This document shows, one piece after another, positions 8,979 through 19,435 of a stretch of 42,176 bases of DNA (position 1 is its first letter; every line of letters begins with the position of its first letter). The position numbers and the translations under genes were made by a program. This DNA is from Halothiobacillus sp. (GTDB lineage Bacteria > Pseudomonadota > Gammaproteobacteria > Halothiobacillales > Halothiobacillaceae), in contig JAABTF010000018.1 in NCBI GenBank assembly GCA_011389965.1, positions 1-42,176 on the forward strand, in the 5' to 3' direction. The notes beneath the pieces were generated by a model. The model ran no database searches, was not told where the DNA came from, and saw only the letters and a list, made by a program, of their open reading frames with translations.

Positions 8979-10637
8979 ATGAATGAAAATCAGCGGAAGG
9001 AGGTGTCGAATAGAGTGGCACAATTGCGGGCGGACTACGTGGCTCGTCTGCCTAGCGAGTTGGCTGCTTTGAGCTCACTCGGAGAGAGTGTACGTGCTGG
9101 TGAACCGGATCGGGGCGACCTCCAGTCCTTGCACCATCGGCTTCATAAATTGGCGGGCACCGGTGGTAGTTTCGGTTTAACCGAACTGAGCGCAAAAGCA
9201 CGCGCGCTGGAGCGGCGCGTAGAGCGATGGCTTGATGAGGGCCTCGACACAATTGATGATGCCGCAGGGAGGGCTCTTGTCGAGGATTTAGGCGCGCTTC
9301 ATGCGGCGGCAGGCAAAACTGATCCCGTTTTGCAAAGTTCGTTCCTGCCGAGAAAAAAAACGCCGGTAAGCGAAGTCGCCCAAATTTGGTTGGTGGAGGA
9401 CGATCCCGAGGTGGGACGGCAGCTTCGGTATCAGCTTGAATCCTTCAATTATTCGGTGCGGATGTTCGAGAGTATCGATGAGGCCGGCCGCATCGCAGAG
9501 ACAGAGCGGCCGGACTTGCTGATCCTTGACGTGATGTTCGAGGCGGAAGGGGAAAACAGTACCGAGAAAATGTCACGGTGCCCGGCCCTAAACAGATTGG
9601 AGTGCCCCCTACTTTTCGTGACGTCTCATGACGATTTCATGTCGCGGGTACGTGCGGCCCGGTTGGGAGCTATGGGCTATTTCATCAAGCCCATCGATGT
9701 GCCTCGGTTGGTCAACCGGATGGCTCAGATTTTCGATCAACGTCGTGCGCCGCCCCAGCGAGTGTTGATCGTAGACGACGACGCGGACCTCGCCGAACAT
9801 ATGCGTCTTGTGCTAATGGCGCAGGATATACGGGCAGAAGTATTGTCCCGTCCTCGGGATATCATGGAAGAGATAGCCGCTTTCAGGCCGGAACTGGTGT
9901 TAATGGATATGCACATGCCTGAGTTCTCCGGCCCTGATCTCGCGGGGGTGATTCGCCAGCACGAAAATTATGCCAACCTGCCAGTTGTATACCTCTCTGC
10001 TGAGACGGACATCAAACAGCAGGTCAGAGCCATGGATCGTGGTGCGGATGACTTTTTGAGCAAACCAATCTCTGATTTCCAGTTGGTAGCCGCTGTACGA
10101 GCGCGCATTGCCCGGGCCCGCAGACTGGATGAACAGATTAGCAAGGACAGCCTGACTGGGCTGCTAAAGCACGCCAGCATCAAGGAAGCTGTCGACATGA
10201 ACGTTCGACATGCTCACCGCGTCGGCGCGCCAATAACGGTGGCAATGCTGGACATCGATCATTTCAAGGAAGTCAACGACAGCTATGGGCATGCCATAGG
10301 GGATGTCGTGATCGCCGCGGTTGCCACGTTGCTTCGCCAGCGCCTCCGTCAATCGGATATCATCGGACGCTATGGAGGCGAGGAGTTTGTTGCGGTGTTG
10401 CCCGAGTGTGATGTCGGAAACGCCAAACGGGTGTTGGGCGATATTCGAGAGCGTTTCTCCTCGCTAGGTTTTAGCCATGGAGGGCAGACGTTTAAGTGCA
10501 CGATTTCCATTGGGCTGGCGTCCGCGTCACAGCATCCCGAAAGTGACGGGGCAGAGTTGCTGGTCACTGCCGACGAGGCCCTGTTCAAGGCCAAGCGGGG
10601 GGGGCGCAACCAGGTGTGCGAGGCGAAGCCCGCGTGA
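8979..10637 (+). CDS. HPt-REC-REC-GGDEF diguanylate cyclase
   Basis: A 552-residue cytoplasmic protein joining a histidine phosphotransfer domain to a c-di-GMP synthase. The HPt part (about 1-115) has H56 in LHKLAGTGGSFG, spaced as in HPt domains. Receiver 1 (about 134-250) has D184 (LLILDVMF) and K237; receiver 2 (about 260-375) has D310 (LVLMDMHMP) and K362 (SKPIS). The GGDEF domain runs from about 385, with MLDIDHFKEVNDSYGHAIGD, active site GGEEF at 466-470 and an inhibitory RxxD site (RQSD, 457-460) five residues before it, so feedback by c-di-GMP is expected. Upstream lies AAGGAAAAGG as a probable ribosome site. An eight-A run sits in the HPt-receiver linker. This looks like the opposing output to the HD-GYP protein. 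Confidence 0.93.
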   Translation: MNENQRKEVSNRVAQLRADYVARLPSELAALSSLGESVRAGEPDRGDLQSLHHRLHKLAGTGGSFGLTELSAKARALERRVERWLDEGLDTIDDAAGRALVEDLGALHAAAGKTDPVLQSSFLPRKKTPVSEVAQIWLVEDDPEVGRQLRYQLESFNYSVRMFESIDEAGRIAETERPDLLILDVMFEAEGENSTEKMSRCPALNRLECPLLFVTSHDDFMSRVRAARLGAMGYFIKPIDVPRLVNRMAQIFDQRRAPPQRVLIVDDDADLAEHMRLVLMAQDIRAEVLSRPRDIMEEIAAFRPELVLMDMHMPEFSGPDLAGVIRQHENYANLPVVYLSAETDIKQQVRAMDRGADDFLSKPISDFQLVAAVRARIARARRLDEQISKDSLTGLLKHASIKEAVDMNVRHAHRVGAPITVAMLDIDHFKEVNDSYGHAIGDVVIAAVATLLRQRLRQSDIIGRYGGEEFVAVLPECDVGNAKRVLGDIRERFSSLGFSHGGQTFKCTISIGLASASQHPESDGAELLVTADEALFKAKRGGRNQVCEAKPA

Positions 10638-10802
10638 TTGGCAAGTCGACCGGTGTCTAGGTGCCGGTCGGGTTAAGGGTGATGATTCATCGACTTGTTG
10701 GCGCGATTCGGCAAGCGCTGCGGTCCGTTCGCGGCTGGACCTCTGACGGATTGCGCACCGATGAAGCCCTTTTCCGTGGGCAGCTCGTCCCACCGATTTT
10801 GA

Positions 10803-12404
10803 TCACTCCCACTCGATGGTGCCGGGCGGCTTGCCGGTGACGTCGTAGACGACCCGCGAGATGCCGCGCACCTCGTTGACGATCCGCAGCGAAACCTTCT
10901 CCAGGAACTCGTAGGGCAGCCGCGCCCATCGGGCGGTCATGAAGTCGATGGTCTCCACGGCCCGCAGGGCGACGACGTAGTCGTAGCGCCGACCGTCGCC
11001 CATCACGCCCACCGAGCGCACCGGCAGGAACACGGCGAATGCCTGCGAGACCTGGTCGTAGAGCCCGGCCTCGCGCAGTTCGTGGATGAAGATGGCGTCG
11101 GCCCGGCGCAGCAGGGCGGCGTACTCGCCCTTGACCTCGCCGAGGATGCGCACGCCCAAGCCCGGGCCGGGGAAAGGGTGGCGCATGATCATCGTGCTGG
11201 GTAGGCCCAGTTCTAGACCGATCTGGCGCACTTCATCCTTGAACAGCTCGCGCAGCGGTTCGAGGAGCTTGAGCTTCATGAGATCGGAAGAGCGTCCGAC
11301 ATTGTGATGCGACTTGATCACGTGGGCCTTGCCGGTCTTCGAGCCGGCCGACTCGATCACGTCGGGGTAGATGGTGCCTTGGGCCAGCCAGGCGGCGTTC
11401 TCGCGCTTGCCGGCCTGATCATCGAAGATGTCGATGAAGGTGTTGCCGATGATCTTGCGCTTTTTCTCCGGGTCTGCCTCGCCGGCGAGACGGTCGAGGA
11501 ACTGGTCCTCGGCATCCACTCGGATGACACGCACGCCCAAATGCTCGGCGAAGGTGCGCATCACCTGGTCGCCTTCGCCTTCGCGCAACAGGCCGTTGTC
11601 GACGAAGATGCAGGTGAGCTGGTCGCCGATGGCGCGGTGGAGTAGGGCGGCGACCACCGAGGAGTCCACTCCGCCCGACAGGCCGAGGATTACCTCGTCA
11701 TCGCCGACCTGCTCGCGGACCTGCTCGATCATGGTCTCGATGATCGCATCGGAGCGCCACAGGCCCTGGGCCCCGCAGATCTCGCGGACGAATCGTTCGA
11801 GGATGCGGGCCCCCTGACGGGTGTGGGTGACCTCGGGGTGGAATTGCAGACCGTAGAACTGGCGCGCCTCGTCGGCCATGCCGGCGATAGGCGCATTGTC
11901 CGAGGAGGCCATCAGCTTGAAGCCTTCCGGTAACTCGACGACGTGATCGCCGTGGCTCATCCAGACGTCCAGCAGCCCGAAACCCTCCTCGGTCACCTCG
12001 TCTTCGATGTCCTTGAGCAGGGCGGTGTGGCCGCGGGCGCGCACCTTGGCGAAGCCGAACTCCTGGTGGTTGGCGTTCTCCACCGTACCCCCAAGCTGGG
12101 AGGCCATGGTCTGCATGCCGTAGCAGATGCCGAGCACCGGTACGCCCAGAGTGAAGACCAGCTCGGGGGCGCAAGGGGCGTTTTGCGGATCGATGACCGA
12201 CTCCGGTCCGCCCGAAAGAATGATCCCGGTGGGATCAAAGTCCCGCACAAAGGCATTGTCGACATCCCAGGAGTGAATCTCGCAGTACACCTGCGTCTCG
12301 CGCACGCGCCGAGCGATCAGTTGCGTGTACTGCGAGCCGAAGTCCAGTATCAGGATGCGTTCGGAATGGATGTCGGGGTGTGTTGCGGTCGCGGAATCGG
12401 TCAT
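10803..12404 (-). CDS. guaA: GMP synthase (glutamine-hydrolysing)
   Basis: A 533-residue enzyme that converts XMP to GMP using glutamine and ATP, the last step of GMP synthesis. The N-terminal half is a class I glutamine amidotransferase with nucleophile C94 in VLGICYGMQ and the histidine of [10 protein letters not shown]. The second half has the ATP pyrophosphatase P-loop [11 protein letters not shown] and ends in the usual GTIEWE. The length is close to that of E. coli GuaA. It lies 181 bases after guaB on the same strand with no obvious terminator between, so guaB-guaA is likely an operon as in E. coli. It converges with the signalling cluster. Confidence 0.98.
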   Translation of the reverse strand: MTDSATATHPDIHSERILILDFGSQYTQLIARRVRETQVYCEIHSWDVDNAFVRDFDPTGIILSGGPESVIDPQNAPCAPELVFTLGVPVLGICYGMQTMASQLGGTVENANHQEFGFAKVRARGHTALLKDIEDEVTEEGFGLLDVWMSHGDHVVELPEGFKLMASSDNAPIAGMADEARQFYGLQFHPEVTHTRQGARILERFVREICGAQGLWRSDAIIETMIEQVREQVGDDEVILGLSGGVDSSVVAALLHRAIGDQLTCIFVDNGLLREGEGDQVMRTFAEHLGVRVIRVDAEDQFLDRLAGEADPEKKRKIIGNTFIDIFDDQAGKRENAAWLAQGTIYPDVIESAGSKTGKAHVIKSHHNVGRSSDLMKLKLLEPLRELFKDEVRQIGLELGLPSTMIMRHPFPGPGLGVRILGEVKGEYAALLRRADAIFIHELREAGLYDQVSQAFAVFLPVRSVGVMGDGRRYDYVVALRAVETIDFMTARWARLPYEFLEKVSLRIVNEVRGISRVVYDVTGKPPGTIEWE

Positions 12405-12519
12405 CGTGGTTTCCGTGGTTGCGTTTCTCGGCCCTTGGCCGGGTCATTGCTGCGGGTGAAAGGTGGCCCGTCAAGCAAGGGATTTGTCCGTTTGGCCGTC
12501 TGTCGGTTCCCAGTAACGA

Positions 12520-12578
12520 TTCGACCCGGCAGGCAGGCCGGGTCGAAGGTTCGATCGGTGCACCGCCCGGCGGTGCAC
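12520..12578. repeat. Pair of strong hairpins between guaB and guaA
   Basis: Two perfect inverted repeats lie in the guaB-guaA spacer. The first pairs TTCGACCCGGC (12520-12530) with its complement at 12537-12547 around a six-base loop. The second pairs GTGCACCG (12558-12565) with its complement at 12571-12578. Neither is followed by a T run on either strand, so they are unlikely to be ordinary terminators. In a guaBA transcript they could protect the guaB message or limit read-through to guaA. Confidence 0.55.
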
Positions 12579-12585
12579 GCCGGGC

Positions 12586-14121
<1,536 letters not shown>

Positions 14122-14128
14122 TCAAGTG

Positions 14129-14389
14129 AAACTCTGCACGATTCCATGGCGTCTCTGCGGGACCGCCCAGGGCCTAGCTGCGGCGGCGCAGTCCGCCGTG
14201 ACTGGCCCCGGTCCTTGACAAGGACTGCAACGCCGCAAATGGGTCGGTGGCGGCCCGACTAAATGGGGCTTGCGGGTTTGGCCGCGCTCGGCGTGCCGCG
14301 CCTCGCCGTGCAACTAGCCCGCCTTCGGCACGGCGCCTTGATTGCGAAAAAACCACAAGCCAGAGGCGCCATGCAATCGTGCAGAGTTT
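14129..14389. mobile_element. MITE-like palindromic element, copy 1
   Basis: The 496-base gap between guaB and the next gene holds a 261-base block bounded by a 29-base inverted repeat, 14129-14157 against 14361-14389, with 27 matching pairs. The repeat includes CTCTGCACGATT and CATGGCG. The inside is rich in short palindromes, for example GTCCTTGACAAGGAC at 14211-14225, and has no transposase frame. Two words of its right end, CAAGCCAGAG (14356-14365) and TCGTGCAGA (14377-14385), recur at the same 21-base offset in the element at 40910-41086. A clear target-site duplication was not found; CAAG occurs near both ends but is not symmetrically placed. Confidence 0.65.
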
Positions 14390-14536
14390 TCCCCAAGATG
14401 GGTGCCGAAGCCCCCACCGCAACAGGAGCGCAAGCCCGTGATGCGTAGCGGTTGCGTGGGGTGTTGGCATCCCGCGATTGATTGCGCTAAAGTCGGACGT
14501 GCTATCAGAGCAAACCACCTAGGAGGCAGATAAACA

Positions 14537-14875
14537 ATGATTAAAGCCAAGCACCTGATCGCTATGGGCGCCGGCGCGGCACTGTTCGCGACCAGCGGCA
14601 TCGCAAGCGCCGCCAGCATGGAAGAGTATAAAGAAGCCCGTTCCGCCGCGATCGAGGCGGCCGATTCCGTCGAGAGCATGGGCGCTGGCGCGTTCGCGCA
14701 CAGCCCGACTGGTTCGAAGTGGAAGAAGTCGCTGATGCACGGCGCGGACAAGATGGCCGACAAGGGCAACTACGAAGAAGCCATCGCCGAGGCCAAGCGC
14801 ATCAAGATGCTGCAGAACCTGGCCGAGAAGCAGTACGAGAGCCAGCCGAGCCCGGGTCCCTATAACGGCTGGTAA
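14537..14875 (+). CDS. Small secreted protein, possibly SoxXA-binding-like
   Basis: A 112-residue protein with a clear signal peptide, likely cut after GIASAASA-like residues 22-26 (sequence SGIASAASM). The mature part is helical and charged, with KWKKSLMHGADKMADKGNYEEAIAEA written here only in part: KWKKSL, then NYEEAIAEAKRIK, ending in PGPYNGW. The pattern of a tryptophan-lysine segment, a G-[ND]-[FY]-x-x-A-I-x-x-A-[KN] segment and a short tail recalls small SoxXA-binding proteins of sulfur oxidisers, but no cysteine or haem motif is present and no sox genes are near. AGGAGG lies at 14521-14526, a well-placed ribosome site. A terminator follows at 14956, so it is probably transcribed alone. 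The function is unknown. Confidence 0.8.
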   Translation: MIKAKHLIAMGAGAALFATSGIASAASMEEYKEARSAAIEAADSVESMGAGAFAHSPTGSKWKKSLMHGADKMADKGNYEEAIAEAKRIKMLQNLAEKQYESQPSPGPYNGW

Positions 14876-14955
14876 GGCCTGACCGGTCTCGGAGGTGAAT
14901 CGGCGTTCCCTGAGAATCCGGTTCAGCCTGTCGCCCGGAACAGCATGAATCGCCC

Positions 14956-14984
14956 GGCCGCGGACGCGAGTTCGCGGCCTTTTT
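14956..14984 (+). terminator. Rho-independent terminator after the small secreted protein gene
   Basis: GGCCGCG (14956-14962) pairs perfectly with CGCGGCC (14973-14979) and is followed by TTTTT at 14980-14984. It lies 80 bases after the stop codon and separates this gene from xseA. Confidence 0.85.
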
Positions 14985-15035
14985 CGTGTTCGCTCGCTTA
15001 AGGGCGAACATGTTCAGCCACCAAGTAGGTAATCG

Positions 15036-16589
15036 ATGTCCTCATCCAGCGGACAGACTGCGCTGTCGGTCACCCAGATCAACAAGCAGGCCGGTGATCT
15101 GCTTACACAGGCCTTCGGCACGGTCGAGGTGATCGGCGAGGTGAGCGAGCACAAGCGTGCCGCCTCGGGTCACCATTATTTCGCCCTGAAGGATGAGCGA
15201 TCGCAACTGCGCTGTGCCTTCTTTCGCGGCAACGCGATGCGCAGCCGCCACCCGCTGCGGGAAGGCGAGGAAGTGGTGGTGACCGGCAGGCTGGGCATCT
15301 ATACCGAACGCGGCGCCTACCAGATGATCGTCCAGTCGATCGCCCCGGCCGGCGAGGGTCGACTGGCCGCGGAGTTCGAGCGCCTCAAGCAGCGCCTGTT
15401 GGCCGAGGGACTGTTTGCCCCGGAACACAAGCGCGAGACGCCGGTCATGCCGCGGCGGATTGCCGTGATCTCCTCGGATAGCGGGGCGGCGATTCACGAC
15501 GTGCGGGTCACGCTGGCGCGCCGCTTTCCGCTGGCGCGGGTGACGCTGTTCCCCGTCCTCGTCCAGGGGGCACAATCCGCGGCCCAGTTGCGTGCCGCCG
15601 TAAGTCAGCTATCCACGGACGCCTTCGATGTAGCACTGATGGTGCGCGGCGGCGGTTCGCTTAGCGATTTGTGGTCCTTCAACGACGAGGCCCTGGTGCG
15701 CGGGTTGCGCGACTCACCGGTGCCGACGATCAGCGGAGTGGGTCACGAGACCGACATCACGCTTTGTGATCTGGCCGCCGATCGGCGTGCGGCCACTCCG
15801 ACCGGTGCGGCCGAGTTGGCGACGCCGGTGACGGTTTCCGACATGCGGGAGCAACTCGCCCGACGCGGCGAACGCATCCGGTCGGCCTGGCAGGCGGAAT
15901 TCCATTCGCGTGCGCAACGGCTCGACGAGTTGGGTCGTGGGCTGGTGCGCGGGGGGCCAGGCGAGCGGCTCCGATTGGAGCGTTTCCGGCTGGCGGGTCT
16001 GGTTGCGCCATTGCATCGCATCGTCGAACGACGCATCGGCTTGCAGCGCCAAGGACTGCGTGAGATGCAGCAAAAACTGGAACGCGGCCATCCCCGCCAG
16101 CGCCTGCAGGCACTGCGCGACCGTCTGCTCGTTCCCCGTCGCGCATTGAACGTTGCCATTGCGGCGGACCTGTCGCAGCGCTGCACGTATCTGGCGGGTT
16201 TGACTCGCCGGCTGCTGGTCACCCGGGAGCGTCTGCTGCCGGCGTTTCGTCAGCGGCTGGATCGATATCGGCCATCGTCGCGCCTGCTCGTCGATCGACT
16301 GCGTCGGGAACGAGCCCACCTGGACGGGTTGGTTCGTCAGCTCGAGGCACTGGGGCCGGAACAGGTCCAACGGCGCGGGTATGCGCTGGTTGAGGCCCTG
16401 CCCATGGCGGGCGCCGATGGAATACCCCGGCTGGTCAAGCGCGCGGCGGACGTGCGGGCACTGGGGCGGTCGACCGAGAGCGTGGCGTTGCGTATCCGCT
16501 TTGTGGACGATGCCTTGCGCGTCGATTGGCCGGCCGGGAGCGGGGACGCGAGCGGATCGGCTGGCGACTCGGTCGACAACGGCCGTTAG
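15036..16589 (+). CDS. xseA: Exodeoxyribonuclease VII large subunit
   Basis: A 517-residue catalytic subunit of exonuclease VII, which degrades single-stranded DNA together with many copies of the small subunit XseB. The N-terminal OB fold (about 10-105) reads LSVTQINKQAGDLL and later VIGEVSEHKRAASGHHYFAL. The nuclease domain has ISSDSGAAIHDV, VMVRGGGS-like residues (ALMVRGGGSLSDLW) and VGHETDITLCDLAADRRA with PTGAAE. A long coiled coil and a C-terminal segment with RRGYALVE follow. The length is somewhat greater than that of E. coli XseA. The start follows AAGTAGGT. xseB is not in the window. Its last four bases overlap the end of the convergent GGDEF-EAL gene. Confidence 0.96.
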   Translation: MSSSSGQTALSVTQINKQAGDLLTQAFGTVEVIGEVSEHKRAASGHHYFALKDERSQLRCAFFRGNAMRSRHPLREGEEVVVTGRLGIYTERGAYQMIVQSIAPAGEGRLAAEFERLKQRLLAEGLFAPEHKRETPVMPRRIAVISSDSGAAIHDVRVTLARRFPLARVTLFPVLVQGAQSAAQLRAAVSQLSTDAFDVALMVRGGGSLSDLWSFNDEALVRGLRDSPVPTISGVGHETDITLCDLAADRRAATPTGAAELATPVTVSDMREQLARRGERIRSAWQAEFHSRAQRLDELGRGLVRGGPGERLRLERFRLAGLVAPLHRIVERRIGLQRQGLREMQQKLERGHPRQRLQALRDRLLVPRRALNVAIAADLSQRCTYLAGLTRRLLVTRERLLPAFRQRLDRYRPSSRLLVDRLRRERAHLDGLVRQLEALGPEQVQRRGYALVEALPMAGADGIPRLVKRAADVRALGRSTESVALRIRFVDDALRVDWPAGSGDASGSAGDSVDNGR

Positions 16590-19435
16590 GGCAGGTTGTG
16601 GTCGAGCCAGTCGTAAGCCGGGACTGGCCGGGCGAACAGGAAGCCCTGAAAGCGGCTGGCGCCGTATTGCTTGAGGAAATCGAATTGTGCGCGGGTTTCC
16701 ACGCCCTCGGCTACCACATCGATGTCGAGACGGTTGGCCATGGCCAGGATGGCCTCGACCATGGCCGAATCGCCCACGTTCGACGGCACCCCGTCGACAA
16801 AACTCTTGTCGAGCTTTATCTCCGCGAGGGGCAGGCGCTTTAGATAGGCAAAGGATGAGTAACCGGTGCCGAAGTCGTCGATGGAGAAATGCAGCCCCAG
16901 CATGGTTAGTTCGTGAATGCGCTCAATGGCGTCGGGTGCATGGCTGACCAGCATGTTCTCGGTGATTTCGATCATCAGCAGGCCGGGATCGACCCCGGTT
17001 TCTGCCAGGATTTGCCGCAACCGATCGACGAAATCGGCGGAGCGGAACTGGCGCGGGCTGACGTTCACCGAGATCGTCGGTCGGGATTGGCCCGCCGGGA
17101 TGGAGGCTTCGACGCCATGCAGAAGGTGGCATGCCTCTCGCAACACCCAGTCGCCGATTGCGATAATCTGCCCGGAGTCTTCGGCAATGGGAATGAAGTC
17201 GGCCGGCGAGACCAGTCCGCGGACCGGATGTCGCCAGCGCAGCAATACCTCGGCACCGATGAGGCGTTCGTCGCGGTCGAATTGCGACTGCAAGTGCAGC
17301 TCGAATTCACCGTTCTGTAGCGCCAGCTTGAGTTCCTGTTCCAGCCGGTAGCGTCGGGTGACCGACTCGACCATGCCGGACTCGAAGTTGACCAGGTTGT
17401 TGCGCCCGGCGCGCTTGGCCTGGTACATGGCGATGTCCGCCTCGCGCACCAGCTCTTCGGCGTTGTCTGTCTTGCCGGCAAACAGGGTCAATCCAATGCT
17501 CGCGGTACCCAGGTGTTGACTCCCGTCGAAGTCGAATGGCGTTTCCATGGCGTGGCGCAACTTGTCGGCCAGGGCCAGCGCATGGGACCGGGCCGTCTCG
17601 GCGTTCGGGCCGATGTCAGGGACCAGCACCAGGAATTCGTCGCCTCCCAGACGCGCCACGGTGTCGGTGTCGCGCACCAGCCCGCTCAGTCGGCGGGCCA
17701 CTTCCATCAATACCTGATCGCCGCGGGCATGGCCGTAGAGATCATTGATCTGCTTGAACTCGTCGAGATCGACGAAGAATAGTGCGCCGACGCCCCCATG
17801 CCGCTTTCGGCTGCGGATGGCCTGGCCAACACGGTCGAGCAGCAAAGCACGGTTGGGTAGGTCGGTCAGACCGTCATGGTAGGCCAGCCGCTCGAGTTCC
17901 GCGGCGGTTTCCTTGTCGGCGGTTATGTCCAGGCACTGGCCCATGTAGCCGATGAAGTCGCCGTGGCTGTTGTAGCGAGGCGTGCCCTTGACCAGCATCC
18001 AGCGATAGTCACCGCTGTGGTGTCGCAGGCGGTATTCGCCGGTGAAGTCGTTGTGCTGGTGGAATGCTGCACGGATGGCCTTGAGCAGCCCGGGAAGATC
18101 ATCGGGGTGGATGGCAGTCTGCCAGCCGTTCCCCAGGGATTGTTCGAGGGTGAGCCCGGTAAACTTCAGCCAGGGTCGATTGACATAGTTGCGGCGCTGC
18201 TCGAGATCGGCCGTCCAGATCAGGGCCTGGCCGTTGTCGGCCAGCACCCGGAAGTGTTGTTCGCTCTCGGCCAGCGCTTCGCGCAGTTCGTATTCGCGGC
18301 TGACGTCGTGGAATACCAGGACCACGCCGACCAGGGTGCCGTCGTGTTGCTGAATCGGCGCGGCACTATCGGCAATGTGGTGGCGATTGCCATGGCGGTC
18401 GGTCAGGACGGTATGGTTGGCCAGCCCGACCAGCGTGCCCTCGGCGAGTACCCGCCGGATGGGGATTTCGATGGGTTCGTGGCCGCCGGCGGCACAGATG
18501 ACGAACACGTCCTCGATGTCGCGGCCGATGGCCTCCTTGGGTGACCAGCCGGTGAGCCGTTCAGCCATGGGATTCATCCGGGTGATCCGTCCGTCGAGAT
18601 CAGTGGCGATCAGGCCATCACCCACCGAGTCGAGGGTGGCGGCGAGTTGCAGCCAGCTATCGCGGAGACTGTTCCTTGCCTCGACCTGGGCACGCACCAT
18701 GGCATTGAAGCCCTCCGAGACCTCGGCAATCTCGCGGCAGCCGGTCTCCGGCAGGCTGACATCGTACTCGTTCTGCCTGATCTTGGTGGCCGCCTGCCGC
18801 AGCCGTGCCAACGGGCGGCTGATCAGTCGATCGATGACCGCGGCCGTCAGGCCGATGATGAGCAGTACCAAGAGGGCTTCCGGCAGGCGGTCGAAGATCG
18901 CCTCGTTGCGGATTTCGTGCAGGGCGGGCTCGAGATCCATGCGGGCCCAGACGGTTCCGCGGCTTTCTGCCCCGTGTTGCTTCTGGGCGCCGGGCAGCTC
19001 GAACGACTGCATGGCCTCTATCACATGGTTGGACTGTCCGGACTCGATGTGCGGTAGCCGGTCGCCTAGATAGGCTTGTGCCTTCTGCCGGTCGAAGTCG
19101 GGCAATACGGTTTCGACGGGCTTGCCACGCCAGGTCTTGTGGGGCGAAAGCAGGATGTTCAGTTCAGGGTCGAGGGCCACGAACATCGTGATGCGCGGAT
19201 CGGTGAGGATGCGGCTGACACGGCTGTGCAGCACGCCTGGCTGCTGCAAACCGCCCTGTTCGATCGCCCCGGCGATCTCCGTGGTATAGCCCAGCAGTTG
19301 CATGCGGGCGTCTTCCAGAAAGAGTTCGCTACGGGTTTGTACCCCGTTGAACAGCGAGACCCCCATGATCAGGAGGAACATGATGGCCAGACCACCCGGC
19401 AGCATCAGCCGCATGGGAAAGCGCGACCAGGTCAC
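16586..19435 (-). CDS. Membrane sensor GGDEF-EAL protein with HAMP and two PAS domains
   Basis: A 949-residue inner-membrane protein. Membrane helices at about 9-30 and 187-205 enclose a periplasmic domain of about 155 residues. A HAMP-like segment (206-258) and PAS domains (about 260-385 and 392-510) follow. The GGDEF domain has VDLDEFKQINDLYGHARGD, GGDEF at 597-601 and an RxxD inhibitory site (RDTD, 588-591), so cyclase activity is possible. The EAL domain has E729 in a variant EVL motif, N791, E823, DD 853-854, K874, E913 and Q930, the set expected for a phosphodiesterase. The ATG overlaps the stop of a solute-binding lipoprotein gene by four bases, suggesting the lipoprotein signals to the periplasmic domain. 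It converges with xseA, overlapping by four bases. Confidence 0.93.
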   Translation of the reverse strand: MTWSRFPMRLMLPGGLAIMFLLIMGVSLFNGVQTRSELFLEDARMQLLGYTTEIAGAIEQGGLQQPGVLHSRVSRILTDPRITMFVALDPELNILLSPHKTWRGKPVETVLPDFDRQKAQAYLGDRLPHIESGQSNHVIEAMQSFELPGAQKQHGAESRGTVWARMDLEPALHEIRNEAIFDRLPEALLVLLIIGLTAAVIDRLISRPLARLRQAATKIRQNEYDVSLPETGCREIAEVSEGFNAMVRAQVEARNSLRDSWLQLAATLDSVGDGLIATDLDGRITRMNPMAERLTGWSPKEAIGRDIEDVFVICAAGGHEPIEIPIRRVLAEGTLVGLANHTVLTDRHGNRHHIADSAAPIQQHDGTLVGVVLVFHDVSREYELREALAESEQHFRVLADNGQALIWTADLEQRRNYVNRPWLKFTGLTLEQSLGNGWQTAIHPDDLPGLLKAIRAAFHQHNDFTGEYRLRHHSGDYRWMLVKGTPRYNSHGDFIGYMGQCLDITADKETAAELERLAYHDGLTDLPNRALLLDRVGQAIRSRKRHGGVGALFFVDLDEFKQINDLYGHARGDQVLMEVARRLSGLVRDTDTVARLGGDEFLVLVPDIGPNAETARSHALALADKLRHAMETPFDFDGSQHLGTASIGLTLFAGKTDNAEELVREADIAMYQAKRAGRNNLVNFESGMVESVTRRYRLEQELKLALQNGEFELHLQSQFDRDERLIGAEVLLRWRHPVRGLVSPADFIPIAEDSGQIIAIGDWVLREACHLLHGVEASIPAGQSRPTISVNVSPRQFRSADFVDRLRQILAETGVDPGLLMIEITENMLVSHAPDAIERIHELTMLGLHFSIDDFGTGYSSFAYLKRLPLAEIKLDKSFVDGVPSNVGDSAMVEAILAMANRLDIDVVAEGVETRAQFDFLKQYGASRFQGFLFARPVPAYDWLDHNLP

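Noticed and set aside
10647-10670. CGACCGG/CCGGTCG hairpin as terminator of the signalling cluster
   Set aside because: The stem is only seven pairs with a ten-base loop and no T run follows.
14124-14395. CAAG target-site duplication flanking MITE-like copy 1
   Set aside because: CAAG occurs on both sides but at unequal distances from the inverted repeat, so it is not convincing.
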